Part shown: positions 14,421-22,402 of the stretch, piece by piece | Position numbering within the stretch: position 1 is the stretch's first letter | Layout: every line of letters starts with the position of its first letter | NCBI GenBank assembly: GCA_030695925.1 | Contig: JAUYOH010000024.1 | Span: 1 to 32,697 of the forward strand | Length of the DNA stretch: 32,697 bases | DNA from: Candidatus Omnitrophota bacterium | Lineage (GTDB): Bacteria; Omnitrophota; Gorgyraeia; Pluralincolimonadales; Pluralincolimonadaceae | Direction of reading: 5' to 3' | The notes under the pieces: model-generated | Told to the model about the DNA's origin: nothing | The model's database searches: none | The model's input: only the letters and a program-made list of their open reading frames with translations | Made by a program: the position numbers and the translations under genes

Positions 14421-14774
14421 ATGCCTAAGGCGAAATATACGCCTGCTAAGAGACAACGCAGGAAGAAGGTTTTAAAGAAGGCGAAGGGTTATTTTTTAGG
14501 CCGTTCGAAGCTGTATAAGAAGGCGCGGGAGACCGTAAGAAGGGCGATGGTCTACGCGTACCGCGACAGAAAAGTAATAAAACGCGAGATGCGCGCGCTG
14601 TGGGTCATACGGATAAACGCCGCCTGCAGACAATGCGGCATAACGTACTCGAAATTCATAAACGGCTTAAAGAAACTCAAGATCGAACTGGACAGGAAGA
14701 TCCTTTCCGATATGGCCATCAATGACCAGCCCGCTTTCACGAAGTTGGTCGAGGAAGTAAGCAAGTCAAAATAA
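14421..14774 (+). CDS. rplT: 50S ribosomal protein L20
   Basis: Complete L20 of 117 residues: basic N-terminus with KRQRRKKVLKKAKGYFLGRS, then YAYRDRKVIKREMRALWVIR and the C-terminal globular part with YSKFINGLKK. L20 helps 50S assembly and in other bacteria represses the infC-rpmI-rplT mRNA; I see no clear leader pseudoknot here. The start follows AAAAGGAG. The stop codon is immediately followed by the pheS start. Confidence 0.97.
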   Translation: MPKAKYTPAKRQRRKKVLKKAKGYFLGRSKLYKKARETVRRAMVYAYRDRKVIKREMRALWVIRINAACRQCGITYSKFINGLKKLKIELDRKILSDMAINDQPAFTKLVEEVSKSK

Positions 14775-15788
14775 ATGCTAGATAAGATAAAAGCAGTAGA
14801 GGTCGAAGCCGGAAGCGAGATATCCGCGGCGACTGACCTGAAGTCGCTCGATGACTTAAGGGTGAAGTATTTAGGAAGAAAAGGCCGGGTCGCCGAGCTT
14901 TTTGGCCAGCTAGCGTCCCTGCCGCCGCAGGACAAACCGAAGTTCGGGAGCGAATTAAATTCGCTTAAGACAAGAATAGACGAATTATTAAAGGCAAAGC
15001 AGGGTGAGCTTTCCGTATCGGCAGCGCTGCCTAAAGACTTTGTCGATCTGACCCTTCCCGGTTTTAAACCGCCCATTGGCACCAGACACCCGATAATAAA
15101 GACCATAGAAGACATCTGCGATATCTTTCTGGGGATGGGCTTTAAGATCGTCGAGGGGCCGGAGATAGAGACGGAGTTCTATAATTTCGAGGCGTTAAAT
15201 ATCCCGCTTGACCATCCGTCACGCGACGCATTTGATACGTTCTATATAAAAGATAAATATCTCTTGCGCAGCCATACCTCGCCTGTTCAGGCAAGATTTA
15301 TGGAAAAAGAGAAACCTCCGTTTAAGATAATTGTCCCGGGCAAAGTCTACCGTCCGGACGCGGTTGACGCGTCGCATTCTTTCATGTTTCACCAAGTGGA
15401 GGGTTTGGTCGTCGGAGAAGACGTCACGTTCGCGGACCTTAAAGGCGCGTTAAGCGTTTTCGTGAAAGAATATTTCGGAGAAAAGACGAAGGTCAGATTC
15501 AGGCCGCATTACTTCCCGTTCACGGAGCCGAGCGCTGAGGTGGATGTATCCTGTATAATCTGCGGCGGCTCGGGTTGCAGCGTGTGCGGGAAAAAAGGAT
15601 GGCTTGAGATATTGGGATGCGGAATGGTCCATCCTAATGTCTTTAAGGCGGTAAAGTATAACCCTGAAAAAGTAACGGGGTTCGCTTTCGGTATGGGCGT
15701 TGACCGCATCGCGATGCTCAAATACGGGATAAACGATATAAGGCTGTTTTACGAGAACGATATGAGATTTCTGGAGCAGTTCAAATAG
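14775..15788 (+). CDS. pheS: Phenylalanyl-tRNA synthetase alpha subunit
   Basis: Catalytic subunit of the (alpha-beta)2 enzyme charging tRNA-Phe; 337 residues, normal length. The N-terminal coiled coil (about 1-95) contains LRVKYLGRKGRVAELF. The catalytic core includes GTRHPI, the FDTF and RSHTSPVQ segments, VYRPDAVDASHSFMFHQVEG, and motif 3 GFAFGMGVDRIAMLKYG. A Cys-rich loop, CIICGGSGCSVCGKKGW, is typical of many PheS. It begins directly after the rplT stop with no ribosome binding site of its own, so it probably relies on translational coupling. Confidence 0.97.
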   Translation: MLDKIKAVEVEAGSEISAATDLKSLDDLRVKYLGRKGRVAELFGQLASLPPQDKPKFGSELNSLKTRIDELLKAKQGELSVSAALPKDFVDLTLPGFKPPIGTRHPIIKTIEDICDIFLGMGFKIVEGPEIETEFYNFEALNIPLDHPSRDAFDTFYIKDKYLLRSHTSPVQARFMEKEKPPFKIIVPGKVYRPDAVDASHSFMFHQVEGLVVGEDVTFADLKGALSVFVKEYFGEKTKVRFRPHYFPFTEPSAEVDVSCIICGGSGCSVCGKKGWLEILGCGMVHPNVFKAVKYNPEKVTGFAFGMGVDRIAMLKYGINDIRLFYENDMRFLEQFK

Positions 15789-15789
15789 A

Positions 15790-17838
15790 ATGAAACTGTC
15801 ATATAACTGGTTAAAAGAATATATAAGTTTTAAGGCCAGCCCCAAGGACCTAGCTGAGAGGCTTACTATGGCCGGCCTCGAGATAAAATCTGTCGACCAA
15901 AAGGGCGGGGATTACATATTCGATGCGGAGATCACCTCTAACAGGCCGGACTGGCTTAGCGTCTACGGTGTGGCAAGAGAAATCCGGGCGATCACCGGTT
16001 CAAAGTTAAAATCCGTAGATGTAAAACTGCCGAAAGAATCCACCTCACTCAAACCCTCGATAACCATAGAAGATAAAAAAGGATGTCTACGATACGCGGG
16101 GCGCATAATTGACGGTGTCGAGGTGGGGCTTTCTCCGAAATGGCTCATAGAAAAGATCGAAGGCGCCGGAGTAAGGCCGGTAAACAACGTTGTAGATATA
16201 ACGAATTTCTGTATTATGGAATTAGGGCAGCCGTTACATGTTTTTGACTACGATAAATTAGATGGCGGCAAGATTATAGTCAGAAAGGCGCGTAAGGGCG
16301 AGGAGATAATTACGATAGACGGGGTAAAGCGAAAACTTGACGAGAGCATATTAGTTATCGCCGATGCCGGAAAGCCGGTCGCGATCGCGGGAGTGATGGG
16401 CGGAAAGGAAACGGAAGTCACTTTTTCCACAAAGAGGATTTTATCGGAGAGCGCTTATTTCGATCCGCCGACGATAAGGATGGCCGCGAAGAAGCTGGGG
16501 ATTTCGACCGAATCCTCATATAGATTTGAGAGGGGAGTCGATTTAGACGGTGTAGTATCCGCGTCAAACCGCGCGACAGCGCTTATATGCGATTTGGCGA
16601 AAGCGAAGGCGATATCAAAAGCGGTAGACGCGGGGACAAGAACCGCAAAGCAGGCTAAGATAACTTTAAGAATTTCAAAGGCCAATAAGATATTGGGCAT
16701 GAAAGTTCCGGCATCGAAGTGCGCGTCTATACTGAAGGGCCTAGGATTAAAGGTAAAGCAAAAAGGAAAAGATTCGTTGGAGATTTTGGTCCCTTCGTTC
16801 AGGGCAGACCTTAAGGAAGGGATAGATCTTATTGAAGAGATAGCGCGCATATACGGTTATGATAAAGTTCCTGAGACGTTGACGAAGATTTCCATCTGGG
16901 GCAAGGGGAGCCAGAAGAGCACCGGGAAAGCCACAGAGGAGATGATAAGAGAATCCCTCGTAGGTATGGGATTAAACGAGGTTATAAGCCATGCGCTTAT
17001 AAGTAAGGGCAGTATCGTCAATAAGATTATGAATATCGGGGAAGATAAACTGCCTAAAGTCCAAAATCCGCTAAGCTCGGGATCCGAAGCGCTTCGTCCG
17101 TCCGCTTTGTGCGGGATTATGGATGTCCTGTCGCATAATATAAACAGGAAAATCCCGGATATGCGGATATTCGAGCTTGGCAAATCATATTTTTGCAAGG
17201 ATGACGGTACTCCTTCCGAGAAGGGCGTCTTGGCGATAGCATTATGCGGGATTAAGGCGAAGGATTGGCGCAATAAAACGGCGCTGGATATATTCGACCT
17301 CAAAGGCATAATCGAGGCAGTATTCGAAAAACTTGGGATTTCTGGATATGAGTTCGAGGCCAAGGCCTCGCCATTGCTCGCGCCTTCGGCATCATCGTCG
17401 ATAAAGATAGACGGCAAAGATATCGGTATATTGGGAAAACTTAACAAAGCCGTTTTGGACGGTTATGACATTAAAGTTCCGATTTTTGTAAGCGAGCTGG
17501 ATTTAAAACCGATGTGCGCGCACGCTAAACCCGGGCAAAAGTTCGTTGAGCTCCCGAGATATCCGTCTATGATACGCGATATATCCCTGATAGTCGATGA
17601 TAAGATCTCCAACAGCGAGATCACAGGCTTGATAAAGAGGACCTGCGGCGATTTAGCGGTTTCCGTCAAACCGTTTGACCTCTACCGGGGAGAGCAAGTT
17701 CCAAAGGGCTCAAAGAGTATCTTGTATTCCGTGGAATACAGGGCTTCCGATAGGACGTTGACCGATGAAGAAGTAAACGTCCTTGATAAAAAAATTCGGG
17801 AGGTGTTGGCCGGACGCTTTAACGCGAAAATACGGTAA
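15790..17838 (+). CDS. pheT: Phenylalanyl-tRNA synthetase beta subunit, lacking the tRNA-binding (EMAP-like) domain
   Basis: Partner of PheS with the editing function. At 682 residues it is over 100 shorter than the common form. After the start MKLSYNWLKEYI and TMAGLEIKSVD it goes straight to the B1-domain motif FDAEITSNRPDWLS. The OB-fold tRNA-binding domain usually inserted there is absent. The B3/B4 editing region (NNVVDITNFCIMELGQPLHVFD), B5 domain (FRADLKEGIDLIEEIARIYG) and C-terminal anticodon-binding FDX-ACB domain (ELPRYPSMIRDISLIVDD) are present. It starts two bases after pheS ends. Confidence 0.96.
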   Translation: MKLSYNWLKEYISFKASPKDLAERLTMAGLEIKSVDQKGGDYIFDAEITSNRPDWLSVYGVAREIRAITGSKLKSVDVKLPKESTSLKPSITIEDKKGCLRYAGRIIDGVEVGLSPKWLIEKIEGAGVRPVNNVVDITNFCIMELGQPLHVFDYDKLDGGKIIVRKARKGEEIITIDGVKRKLDESILVIADAGKPVAIAGVMGGKETEVTFSTKRILSESAYFDPPTIRMAAKKLGISTESSYRFERGVDLDGVVSASNRATALICDLAKAKAISKAVDAGTRTAKQAKITLRISKANKILGMKVPASKCASILKGLGLKVKQKGKDSLEILVPSFRADLKEGIDLIEEIARIYGYDKVPETLTKISIWGKGSQKSTGKATEEMIRESLVGMGLNEVISHALISKGSIVNKIMNIGEDKLPKVQNPLSSGSEALRPSALCGIMDVLSHNINRKIPDMRIFELGKSYFCKDDGTPSEKGVLAIALCGIKAKDWRNKTALDIFDLKGIIEAVFEKLGISGYEFEAKASPLLAPSASSSIKIDGKDIGILGKLNKAVLDGYDIKVPIFVSELDLKPMCAHAKPGQKFVELPRYPSMIRDISLIVDDKISNSEITGLIKRTCGDLAVSVKPFDLYRGEQVPKGSKSILYSVEYRASDRTLTDEEVNVLDKKIREVLAGRFNAKIR

Positions 17839-17853
17839 GTTCTTCACCAGATA

Positions 17854-17882
17854 TTGAACTTTCTGTCTCCGTATGATATACT
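17854..17882 (+). promoter_or_regulatory. Promoter of the 6S RNA gene
   Basis: TTGAAC at 17854-17859 and TATACT at 17877-17882, 17 bp apart. The predicted start near 17889 is just before the closing stem of the RNA. Confidence 0.75.
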
Positions 17883-17888
17883 TAATTT

Positions 17889-18078
17889 GATAAATTCCCT
17901 GCTGTGCGCGTTTTAGTTTGATGTATTTTGAGCCAACACCAAAATACAGGGAGCCTAACTTTAAGAGCGGATTGCAGGCCCCGATCCGTCGGGGAACATG
18001 AAGCTTTTAAGAAGGCACCCACCTATACAAACATAGGTTCAAAAATTATCAGCTAGAACGGCATGGTGGGGGTTTTTT
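17889..18078 (+). ncRNA. ssrS: 6S RNA
   Basis: An RNA of about 190 bases that would mimic open promoter DNA and bind RNA polymerase. The 5' strand CCCTGCTGTGC-g-CGTTTTAG (17897-17916) pairs along its full length with CTAGAACG plus GCATGGTGGGG (18053-18071), leaving one bulged G, to form the closing stem. Next comes a large bubble region with small side hairpins (TGTATTTT/AAAATACA at 17922-17948, ACCTAT/ATAGGT at 18021-18038). An apical hairpin CCCCGA/TCGGGG lies at 17979-17994. Size, rod-with-bubble shape and position before rarA fit 6S RNA. The closing stem followed by six T can also serve as terminator. Confidence 0.82.
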
Positions 18079-19395
18079 ATGAAAGACCTGTTCGAGAAGA
18101 AGAATAAGAAGAAAAATCCCGTAAAGAGCGAACCTCTCGCCGTCAGGATGAGGCCCGTTAATCTGAAGGAATTCGTGGGCCAGACGCATATTTTAGGCCC
18201 GGGACGGCTCCTGACGCGCGCGATAGAAGCGGATAAAATCACCTCTCTTATTCTCTACGGCCCGCCGGGAACAGGGAAGACGACCCTTGCCCATGTAATC
18301 TCCAATGTCACGAAAGCTCATTTTGTCCAGCTTAACGCGACTACCTCTAACGTCCAGGAATTAAGGAAAGAGATAGAAGCCGCCAAGCAAAGGCGAGAGC
18401 TTTACGACCAGAAGACGATCCTTTTTATAGACGAGTTGCACAGGTTTAATAAAGCGCAGCAGGATGTCCTTATGCCTGATGTTGAGGCCGGTGTTGTGGT
18501 ATTGATCGGCGCGACTACTTATAATCCTTTCTTCTCGATCGTGGCGCCTCTCATATCGCGTTCCCTGGTCTTTGAGTTAAAAGCGTTATCCGCCGATGAG
18601 ATATTGGCGGTATTAAATAACGCCCTTAAGGATAAGGAGAGGGGTTTGGGCGCTTTGCCTGTCCGTATCGATAAAAAGGCGCTGGAATTTTTAGCGAAAT
18701 TATCAGACGGCGACGCAAGGCGCGCCTTAAACGGATTGGAATTGGCGGCGCTTACGACCCCAAGATCGCCGGACGGAAATATCAATATAACATTTCAGGT
18801 CGCGCAGGAATGCATACAGAAGAAGGCCGTCGTTTACGACAAGGATGAGGACGGCCATTACGATACCATATCCGCTTTTATAAAATCCATGCGCGGCTCG
18901 GATCCTGACGCGGCGCTATATTGGCTGGCCAAGATGCTCTACGCGGGCGAGGACCCGAGGTTTATCGCGCGCCGTATCGTGATATGCGCGGCAGAGGATG
19001 TAGGGCTTGCCGACCCGCAGGCATTGGTCGTCGCGAACGCCGCTTTGCAGATATCGGAATTTGTGGGGCTTCCCGAATGCCGCATCCCTCTTGCCGAGGC
19101 GACGGTCTACATCGCCTGCGCGCCGAAATCTAATTCCGCGTACTTGGGAATAGAGAAGGCGCTCAAAGACGTAGAGGAAGGCAGGACAATGGAGGTCCCG
19201 ACACACTTGAAGGATGCTTCGATGGATTCAGAGAGATTGGGGCACGGCAAAGGTTATAAATACGCGCACGAGTTCAAGGGCCATTTTGTCGAACAGGAAT
19301 ATATTCCAAAAAAGACAACATACTACGAGCCGGGCGATATAGGTTTTGAGAAGAGCATGAAAGAGAGAATCGAGTCGTTATGGAAAAGAAAATAA
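18079..19395 (+). CDS. rarA: Replication-associated recombination protein A (RarA/MgsA AAA+ ATPase)
   Basis: ATPase acting at stalled replication forks; 438 residues, normal length. The N-terminus has the family motif PLAVRMRPVNLKEFVGQ. Walker A is GPPGTGKT (61-68) and Walker B ILFIDELHRFNKAQQD (114-129). The C-terminal MgsA region is present (DPDAALYWLAKMLYAGEDPRFIARR; YKYAHEF). The ATG follows directly on the six T of the 6S RNA end, and its only ribosome-binding-like sequence, GGTGGGGG (18065-18072), is in the 3' strand of the 6S closing stem. The 3' end overlaps the next gene by 16 bases. Confidence 0.95.
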   Translation: MKDLFEKKNKKKNPVKSEPLAVRMRPVNLKEFVGQTHILGPGRLLTRAIEADKITSLILYGPPGTGKTTLAHVISNVTKAHFVQLNATTSNVQELRKEIEAAKQRRELYDQKTILFIDELHRFNKAQQDVLMPDVEAGVVVLIGATTYNPFFSIVAPLISRSLVFELKALSADEILAVLNNALKDKERGLGALPVRIDKKALEFLAKLSDGDARRALNGLELAALTTPRSPDGNINITFQVAQECIQKKAVVYDKDEDGHYDTISAFIKSMRGSDPDAALYWLAKMLYAGEDPRFIARRIVICAAEDVGLADPQALVVANAALQISEFVGLPECRIPLAEATVYIACAPKSNSAYLGIEKALKDVEEGRTMEVPTHLKDASMDSERLGHGKGYKYAHEFKGHFVEQEYIPKKTTYYEPGDIGFEKSMKERIESLWKRK

Positions 19396-20405
19396 AGGCA
19401 ATAGGGCTTCTAAGCGGCGGGTTGGATTCTATCGTGGCCACAAAGCTTATACTTGAACAGGGAATAGAGGTCGAGGCGGTCAATTTTGTGACGGTCTTTT
19501 GCACTTGCACTTCCAAGGGATCGACTTGCCTCGCTTCCCAAAAAGCCGCCGAGCAATTGAATGTGCCGCTTAAAGTAATCGACATATCCGAAGAATATCT
19601 GGAGGTCATCAAAAGACCGAAGTACGGTTATGGAAGCGGCATGAACCCCTGTCTCGACTGCCGTATATTCTGTTTTAAGAAAGCAAAACAGTATATGGAA
19701 GAGGCCGGCGCCTCGTTTATCTTCACGGGAGAGGTCTTGGGGCAGCGGCCGATGTCGCAGAGAAGGGAAGCGATGAACATAATCGAGCGCGACTCCGGGC
19801 TTAAGGGATATCTGGTAAGGCCGCTTTCAGCAAAGTTCTTTTCTCCGACTATTCCGGAAGAGAAAGGGACGCTCGACAGGAATAAACTTTTGGCGATAGC
19901 CGGGCGTTCAAGAAAATCGCAAATCTCGCTGGCGGAAAAATTCAATATAAAAGATTATCCGTGTTCGGCAGGCGGGTGCCTTCTTACCGTAAAGGATTTC
20001 GCGAACAGGATGAGAGATTTAATGAAGCATAATCCGGATTTTAACCTCGCGGATGTGAATCTCCTTAAATACGGCCGGCATTTCAGGGTCTCCCCGCGAA
20101 TAAAACTCGTCGTCGGCAGAAACGAGTCGGAAAATCACAAGATCGCGGCCCTGAAGAAAGAAGACGATATAATATTCCACGCGCAGGAGCCGTTAGGCCC
20201 GGTCTCTCTCTTGCGGGGCGCCTCAACGCACGGCGTTGAGAGCGAATTCATAAATGAGGCGGCATCGGTCACCGCCAGATACGCTTTAGGCGAGGGCAAA
20301 AATGGAGAAGTAAAGATAAGATATTTCGGTGCGCGTCTCGGCGAGGATAAATATCTAAAGGCAAAGCCGGTTGACGAGGCGAAGCTGAACTTATGGAGGG
20401 TGTAG
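19380..20405 (+). CDS. ThiI-like PP-loop tRNA sulfurase, minimal form
   Basis: A 341-residue protein of the PP-loop ATP pyrophosphatase family, probably a tRNA thiolation enzyme. The ATP-binding loop SGGLDS is at 12-17; GEVLGQRPMSQRRE near 117-130 is typical of ThiI relatives. There is no N-terminal THUMP domain and no rhodanese domain. Instead it has many Cys (41, 43, 50, 91, 94, 98, 195, 200), including C-x2-C-x3-C, which could hold an iron-sulfur cluster. The C-terminal third resembles the NFACT-R_2 RNA-binding domain. The exact modified base is not certain; 4-thiouridine is the best guess. Confidence 0.78.
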   Translation: MEKKIKAIGLLSGGLDSIVATKLILEQGIEVEAVNFVTVFCTCTSKGSTCLASQKAAEQLNVPLKVIDISEEYLEVIKRPKYGYGSGMNPCLDCRIFCFKKAKQYMEEAGASFIFTGEVLGQRPMSQRREAMNIIERDSGLKGYLVRPLSAKFFSPTIPEEKGTLDRNKLLAIAGRSRKSQISLAEKFNIKDYPCSAGGCLLTVKDFANRMRDLMKHNPDFNLADVNLLKYGRHFRVSPRIKLVVGRNESENHKIAALKKEDDIIFHAQEPLGPVSLLRGASTHGVESEFINEAASVTARYALGEGKNGEVKIRYFGARLGEDKYLKAKPVDEAKLNLWRV

Positions 20406-20409
20406 CCTA

Positions 20410-21150
20410 ATGCAGCAAGGTCCGGAATCTGTAACCATCGTGGTTGCGTTCATCGCGGGGCTCATATCTTTTTTATCTCCCTGCGTCTTACCGCTTATTC
20501 CCTCATACCTTTCCTATATAACCGGCATTACATTCAGCGACTTGACGCAGGAGGCGCTTCCGAAGAAGATAAGATTTCTTACGGCGGCTCACTCCCTACT
20601 TTTTATATGCGGGTTTACCGCCGTCTTTGTTATTTTAGGCCTCTCCTTTACTTTCTTGAGCGGTTTTTTATCGCAGCATCAGGCCCTGATAAAGAAGATC
20701 GGCGGCATAATAGTGGTCTTGTTCGGGCTTAATATCGCCGGCTTCCTGAATCTGGGGTTTTTACAAAAGGAAAGGAAGCTGGAGATCAAGTCCAAACCGA
20801 TGGGGTATCTCGGTTCATTCTTAGTCGGCGCTGTATTTTCTTTGGGATGGACGCCGTGTGTGGGTCCGGCCCTATCGTCTATATTGATCTTAGGTTCGAC
20901 GACGGCGACCGTGGCGCAGGGGGCGATACTTCTATTGAGCTACTCGCTGGGTTTAGGTATCCCCTTTTTTATATCAAGCCTGCTCATAAATAATTTTCTT
21001 TCGTATTTTAAGAGGATAAAGAGATACCTAAGGATAATCTCGGTGATAAGCGGGTTGTTTATAGTCGCGATCGGGGTGATGATATTTACGGATTATTTCG
21101 GCACACTCTCAGGCTATCTCGGATCGTGGCTTTCCTCGGCCGGTAAATAG
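20410..21150 (+). CDS. ccdA: CcdA/DsbD-family thiol-disulfide membrane transporter
   Basis: A six-helix membrane protein of 246 residues that would carry reducing power across the inner membrane to extracytoplasmic thiols. The two family Cys are present: Cys25 in FLSPCVLPLIPSYLSYI and Cys150 in GWTPCVGPALSSIL. It starts four bases after the ThiI-like gene. No thioredoxin-like partner or cytochrome c gene is in the window, so which proteins it reduces is unknown. Confidence 0.88.
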   Translation: MQQGPESVTIVVAFIAGLISFLSPCVLPLIPSYLSYITGITFSDLTQEALPKKIRFLTAAHSLLFICGFTAVFVILGLSFTFLSGFLSQHQALIKKIGGIIVVLFGLNIAGFLNLGFLQKERKLEIKSKPMGYLGSFLVGAVFSLGWTPCVGPALSSILILGSTTATVAQGAILLLSYSLGLGIPFFISSLLINNFLSYFKRIKRYLRIISVISGLFIVAIGVMIFTDYFGTLSGYLGSWLSSAGK

Positions 21151-21246
21151 TTTAAATGGACGAAAGTATGTAGGGGCGATCTCAAAAAAGCAGTTCGAGA
21201 GTGATATCAAACCGCTCTTGGACAAGTAGGACATATATCTCGTTAC

Positions 21247-21275
21247 TTGATAAACGGTTGTTTTTATAGTATATT
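21247..21275 (+). promoter_or_regulatory. Promoter of the IscU/NifU-type gene, near-leaderless
   Basis: TTGATA at 21247-21252 and TATATT at 21270-21275, 17 bp apart. The ATG at 21285 is only nine bases beyond the -10 box, and no Shine-Dalgarno sequence is visible. Confidence 0.65.
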
Positions 21276-21284
21276 AGGTTATCT

Positions 21285-21725
21285 ATGAACGGACAGTATT
21301 CAGAGAAAGTAATGGACCATTTCATGCATCCCAGGAACGTCGGGGAGCTGCCTGACGCCAACGGGGTGGGGACTATCGGCAACCCTGTCTGCGGCGATGT
21401 CATGCGGCTTTACGTAAAGATAGAGGACGACAAGATAGTAGACGTCAAGTTTAAGACCTTCGGATGCGGGGCCGCAATCGCCACATCATCTATGGTTACC
21501 GAGATGGTCAAGGGCAAGTCGATTCCCGAGGCGCTTGAGATATCCAACAGGGCGGTTGCCGAGGCGCTCGGAGGGCTTCCGCCTGTCAAGATGCATTGTT
21601 CTGTCCTGGCCGAGGACGCGTTAAGGTCGGCCATAAAAGACTATCTGGTGAAATCCGGGCGCGAGAAAGAGTTTCCAGAGATAAAATTAAAAGGTGAGCA
21701 CGACGAAGGCCACGAACACCCGTAA
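21285..21725 (+). CDS. IscU/NifU-type iron-sulfur cluster scaffold
   Basis: A 146-residue scaffold on which iron-sulfur clusters are built before transfer to target proteins. The three ligand Cys are present: Cys36 in NPVCGD (with Asp38), Cys61 in FGCGAAIATSSM, and Cys105 in KMHCSVLAEDA. The tail GEHDEGHEHP is His-rich. No cysteine desulfurase gene lies beside it here. It has its own promoter and probably a leaderless mRNA. Many iron-sulfur clients are encoded in the window, such as the ferredoxin subunit at 28907. Confidence 0.93.
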   Translation: MNGQYSEKVMDHFMHPRNVGELPDANGVGTIGNPVCGDVMRLYVKIEDDKIVDVKFKTFGCGAAIATSSMVTEMVKGKSIPEALEISNRAVAEALGGLPPVKMHCSVLAEDALRSAIKDYLVKSGREKEFPEIKLKGEHDEGHEHP

Positions 21726-21734
21726 ATGTTTAAC

Positions 21735-21762
21735 TTGACTAAATCTCATTTTAACTTATAAT
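21735..21762 (+). promoter_or_regulatory. Promoter-like sequence before 5-formyl-THF cyclo-ligase
   Basis: TTGACT at 21735-21740 and consensus TATAAT at 21757-21762 with a 16 bp spacer. The start codon is just two bases after the -10 box, so the usual +1 would fall inside the first codons. Confidence 0.5.
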
Positions 21763-21764
21763 AG

Positions 21765-22322
21765 ATGGTAGAAAAACTAAAAAGCGACTTAAGAAAAATA
21801 ATCCTTAATAGGTTAAAAACTCAAAAGGAGGAGGAAAGGCACAGAAGGAGCCTTGCAATACGAAGGAAACTCTTGGCGATGCCCGAATTCAGGCGCGCTG
21901 ATGTCCTTATGTTTTACGTCTCGAAAGACGGCGAAGTTGAGACGAGGCCGATGATCGAGGCGGCATTGGTACGCGGTAAGGTGGTTCTGGTACCGGTTAT
22001 AAAAGTGAGAAAACGAAAAATGGTGGTGTCCGAGATAATGGATCCCAATAAAGATTTGGTTGAGGGCCCTTACGGAATTTATCAGCCGAAGGCTCATATG
22101 AAGGTTTATCATCCGCGTTCTATAGATCTGGCGATCGTCCCCGGAATAGCGTTTGACGAAGAGGGGAACCGCCTGGGCCGGGGAATGGGTTATTATGACA
22201 AATTCCTCGCAGGGCTGAGGAAGGGTATTCCCAGAATCGGACTTGCGTTTAAATTCCAAGTGGTCAGGCGCCTGCCTACGCTTTCTCACGACCAACCCGT
22301 CACCGTACTTCTTACCGCATAA
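21765..22322 (+). CDS. 5-formyltetrahydrofolate cyclo-ligase
   Basis: Converts 5-formyl-THF to 5,10-methenyl-THF using ATP, recycling folate. The 185-residue protein has the usual N-terminal helix (KSDLRKIILNRLKTQ), PEFRRADVLMFYVSKDGEVETRPMI, and the binding motif GRGMGYYDKFLAGLRKG. ATG 21765 gives the full family N-terminus; the next ATG (21880) would remove conserved residues. The start lies only two bases from a TATAAT box, so the true transcription start is unclear. In gamma-proteobacteria this gene is next to the 6S RNA gene; here the two are about 4 kb apart. Confidence 0.93.
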   Translation: MVEKLKSDLRKIILNRLKTQKEEERHRRSLAIRRKLLAMPEFRRADVLMFYVSKDGEVETRPMIEAALVRGKVVLVPVIKVRKRKMVVSEIMDPNKDLVEGPYGIYQPKAHMKVYHPRSIDLAIVPGIAFDEEGNRLGRGMGYYDKFLAGLRKGIPRIGLAFKFQVVRRLPTLSHDQPVTVLLTA

Positions 22323-22359
22323 ACAAATCAGATTAGGAAAAGTTTAACTATTGATAAAG

Positions 22360-22383
22360 GTGTCTCGGAGCAACCGAGAACAC
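22360..22383 (+). promoter_or_regulatory. Hairpin in the leader of the RNase Y gene
   Basis: GTG-TCTCGG (22360-22368) pairs with CCGAGA-a-CAC (22374-22383) around a five-base loop, ending about 20 bases before the start codon. No T-run follows. Confidence 0.5.
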
Positions 22384-22402
22384 TACAAAGGGGGTATCTT
22401 CA

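Noticed and set aside
17839-18078. T-box or attenuator after pheT
   Set aside because: It lies after, not before, the synthetase genes, has its own promoter, and folds as a 6S-like rod with a full-length closing stem.
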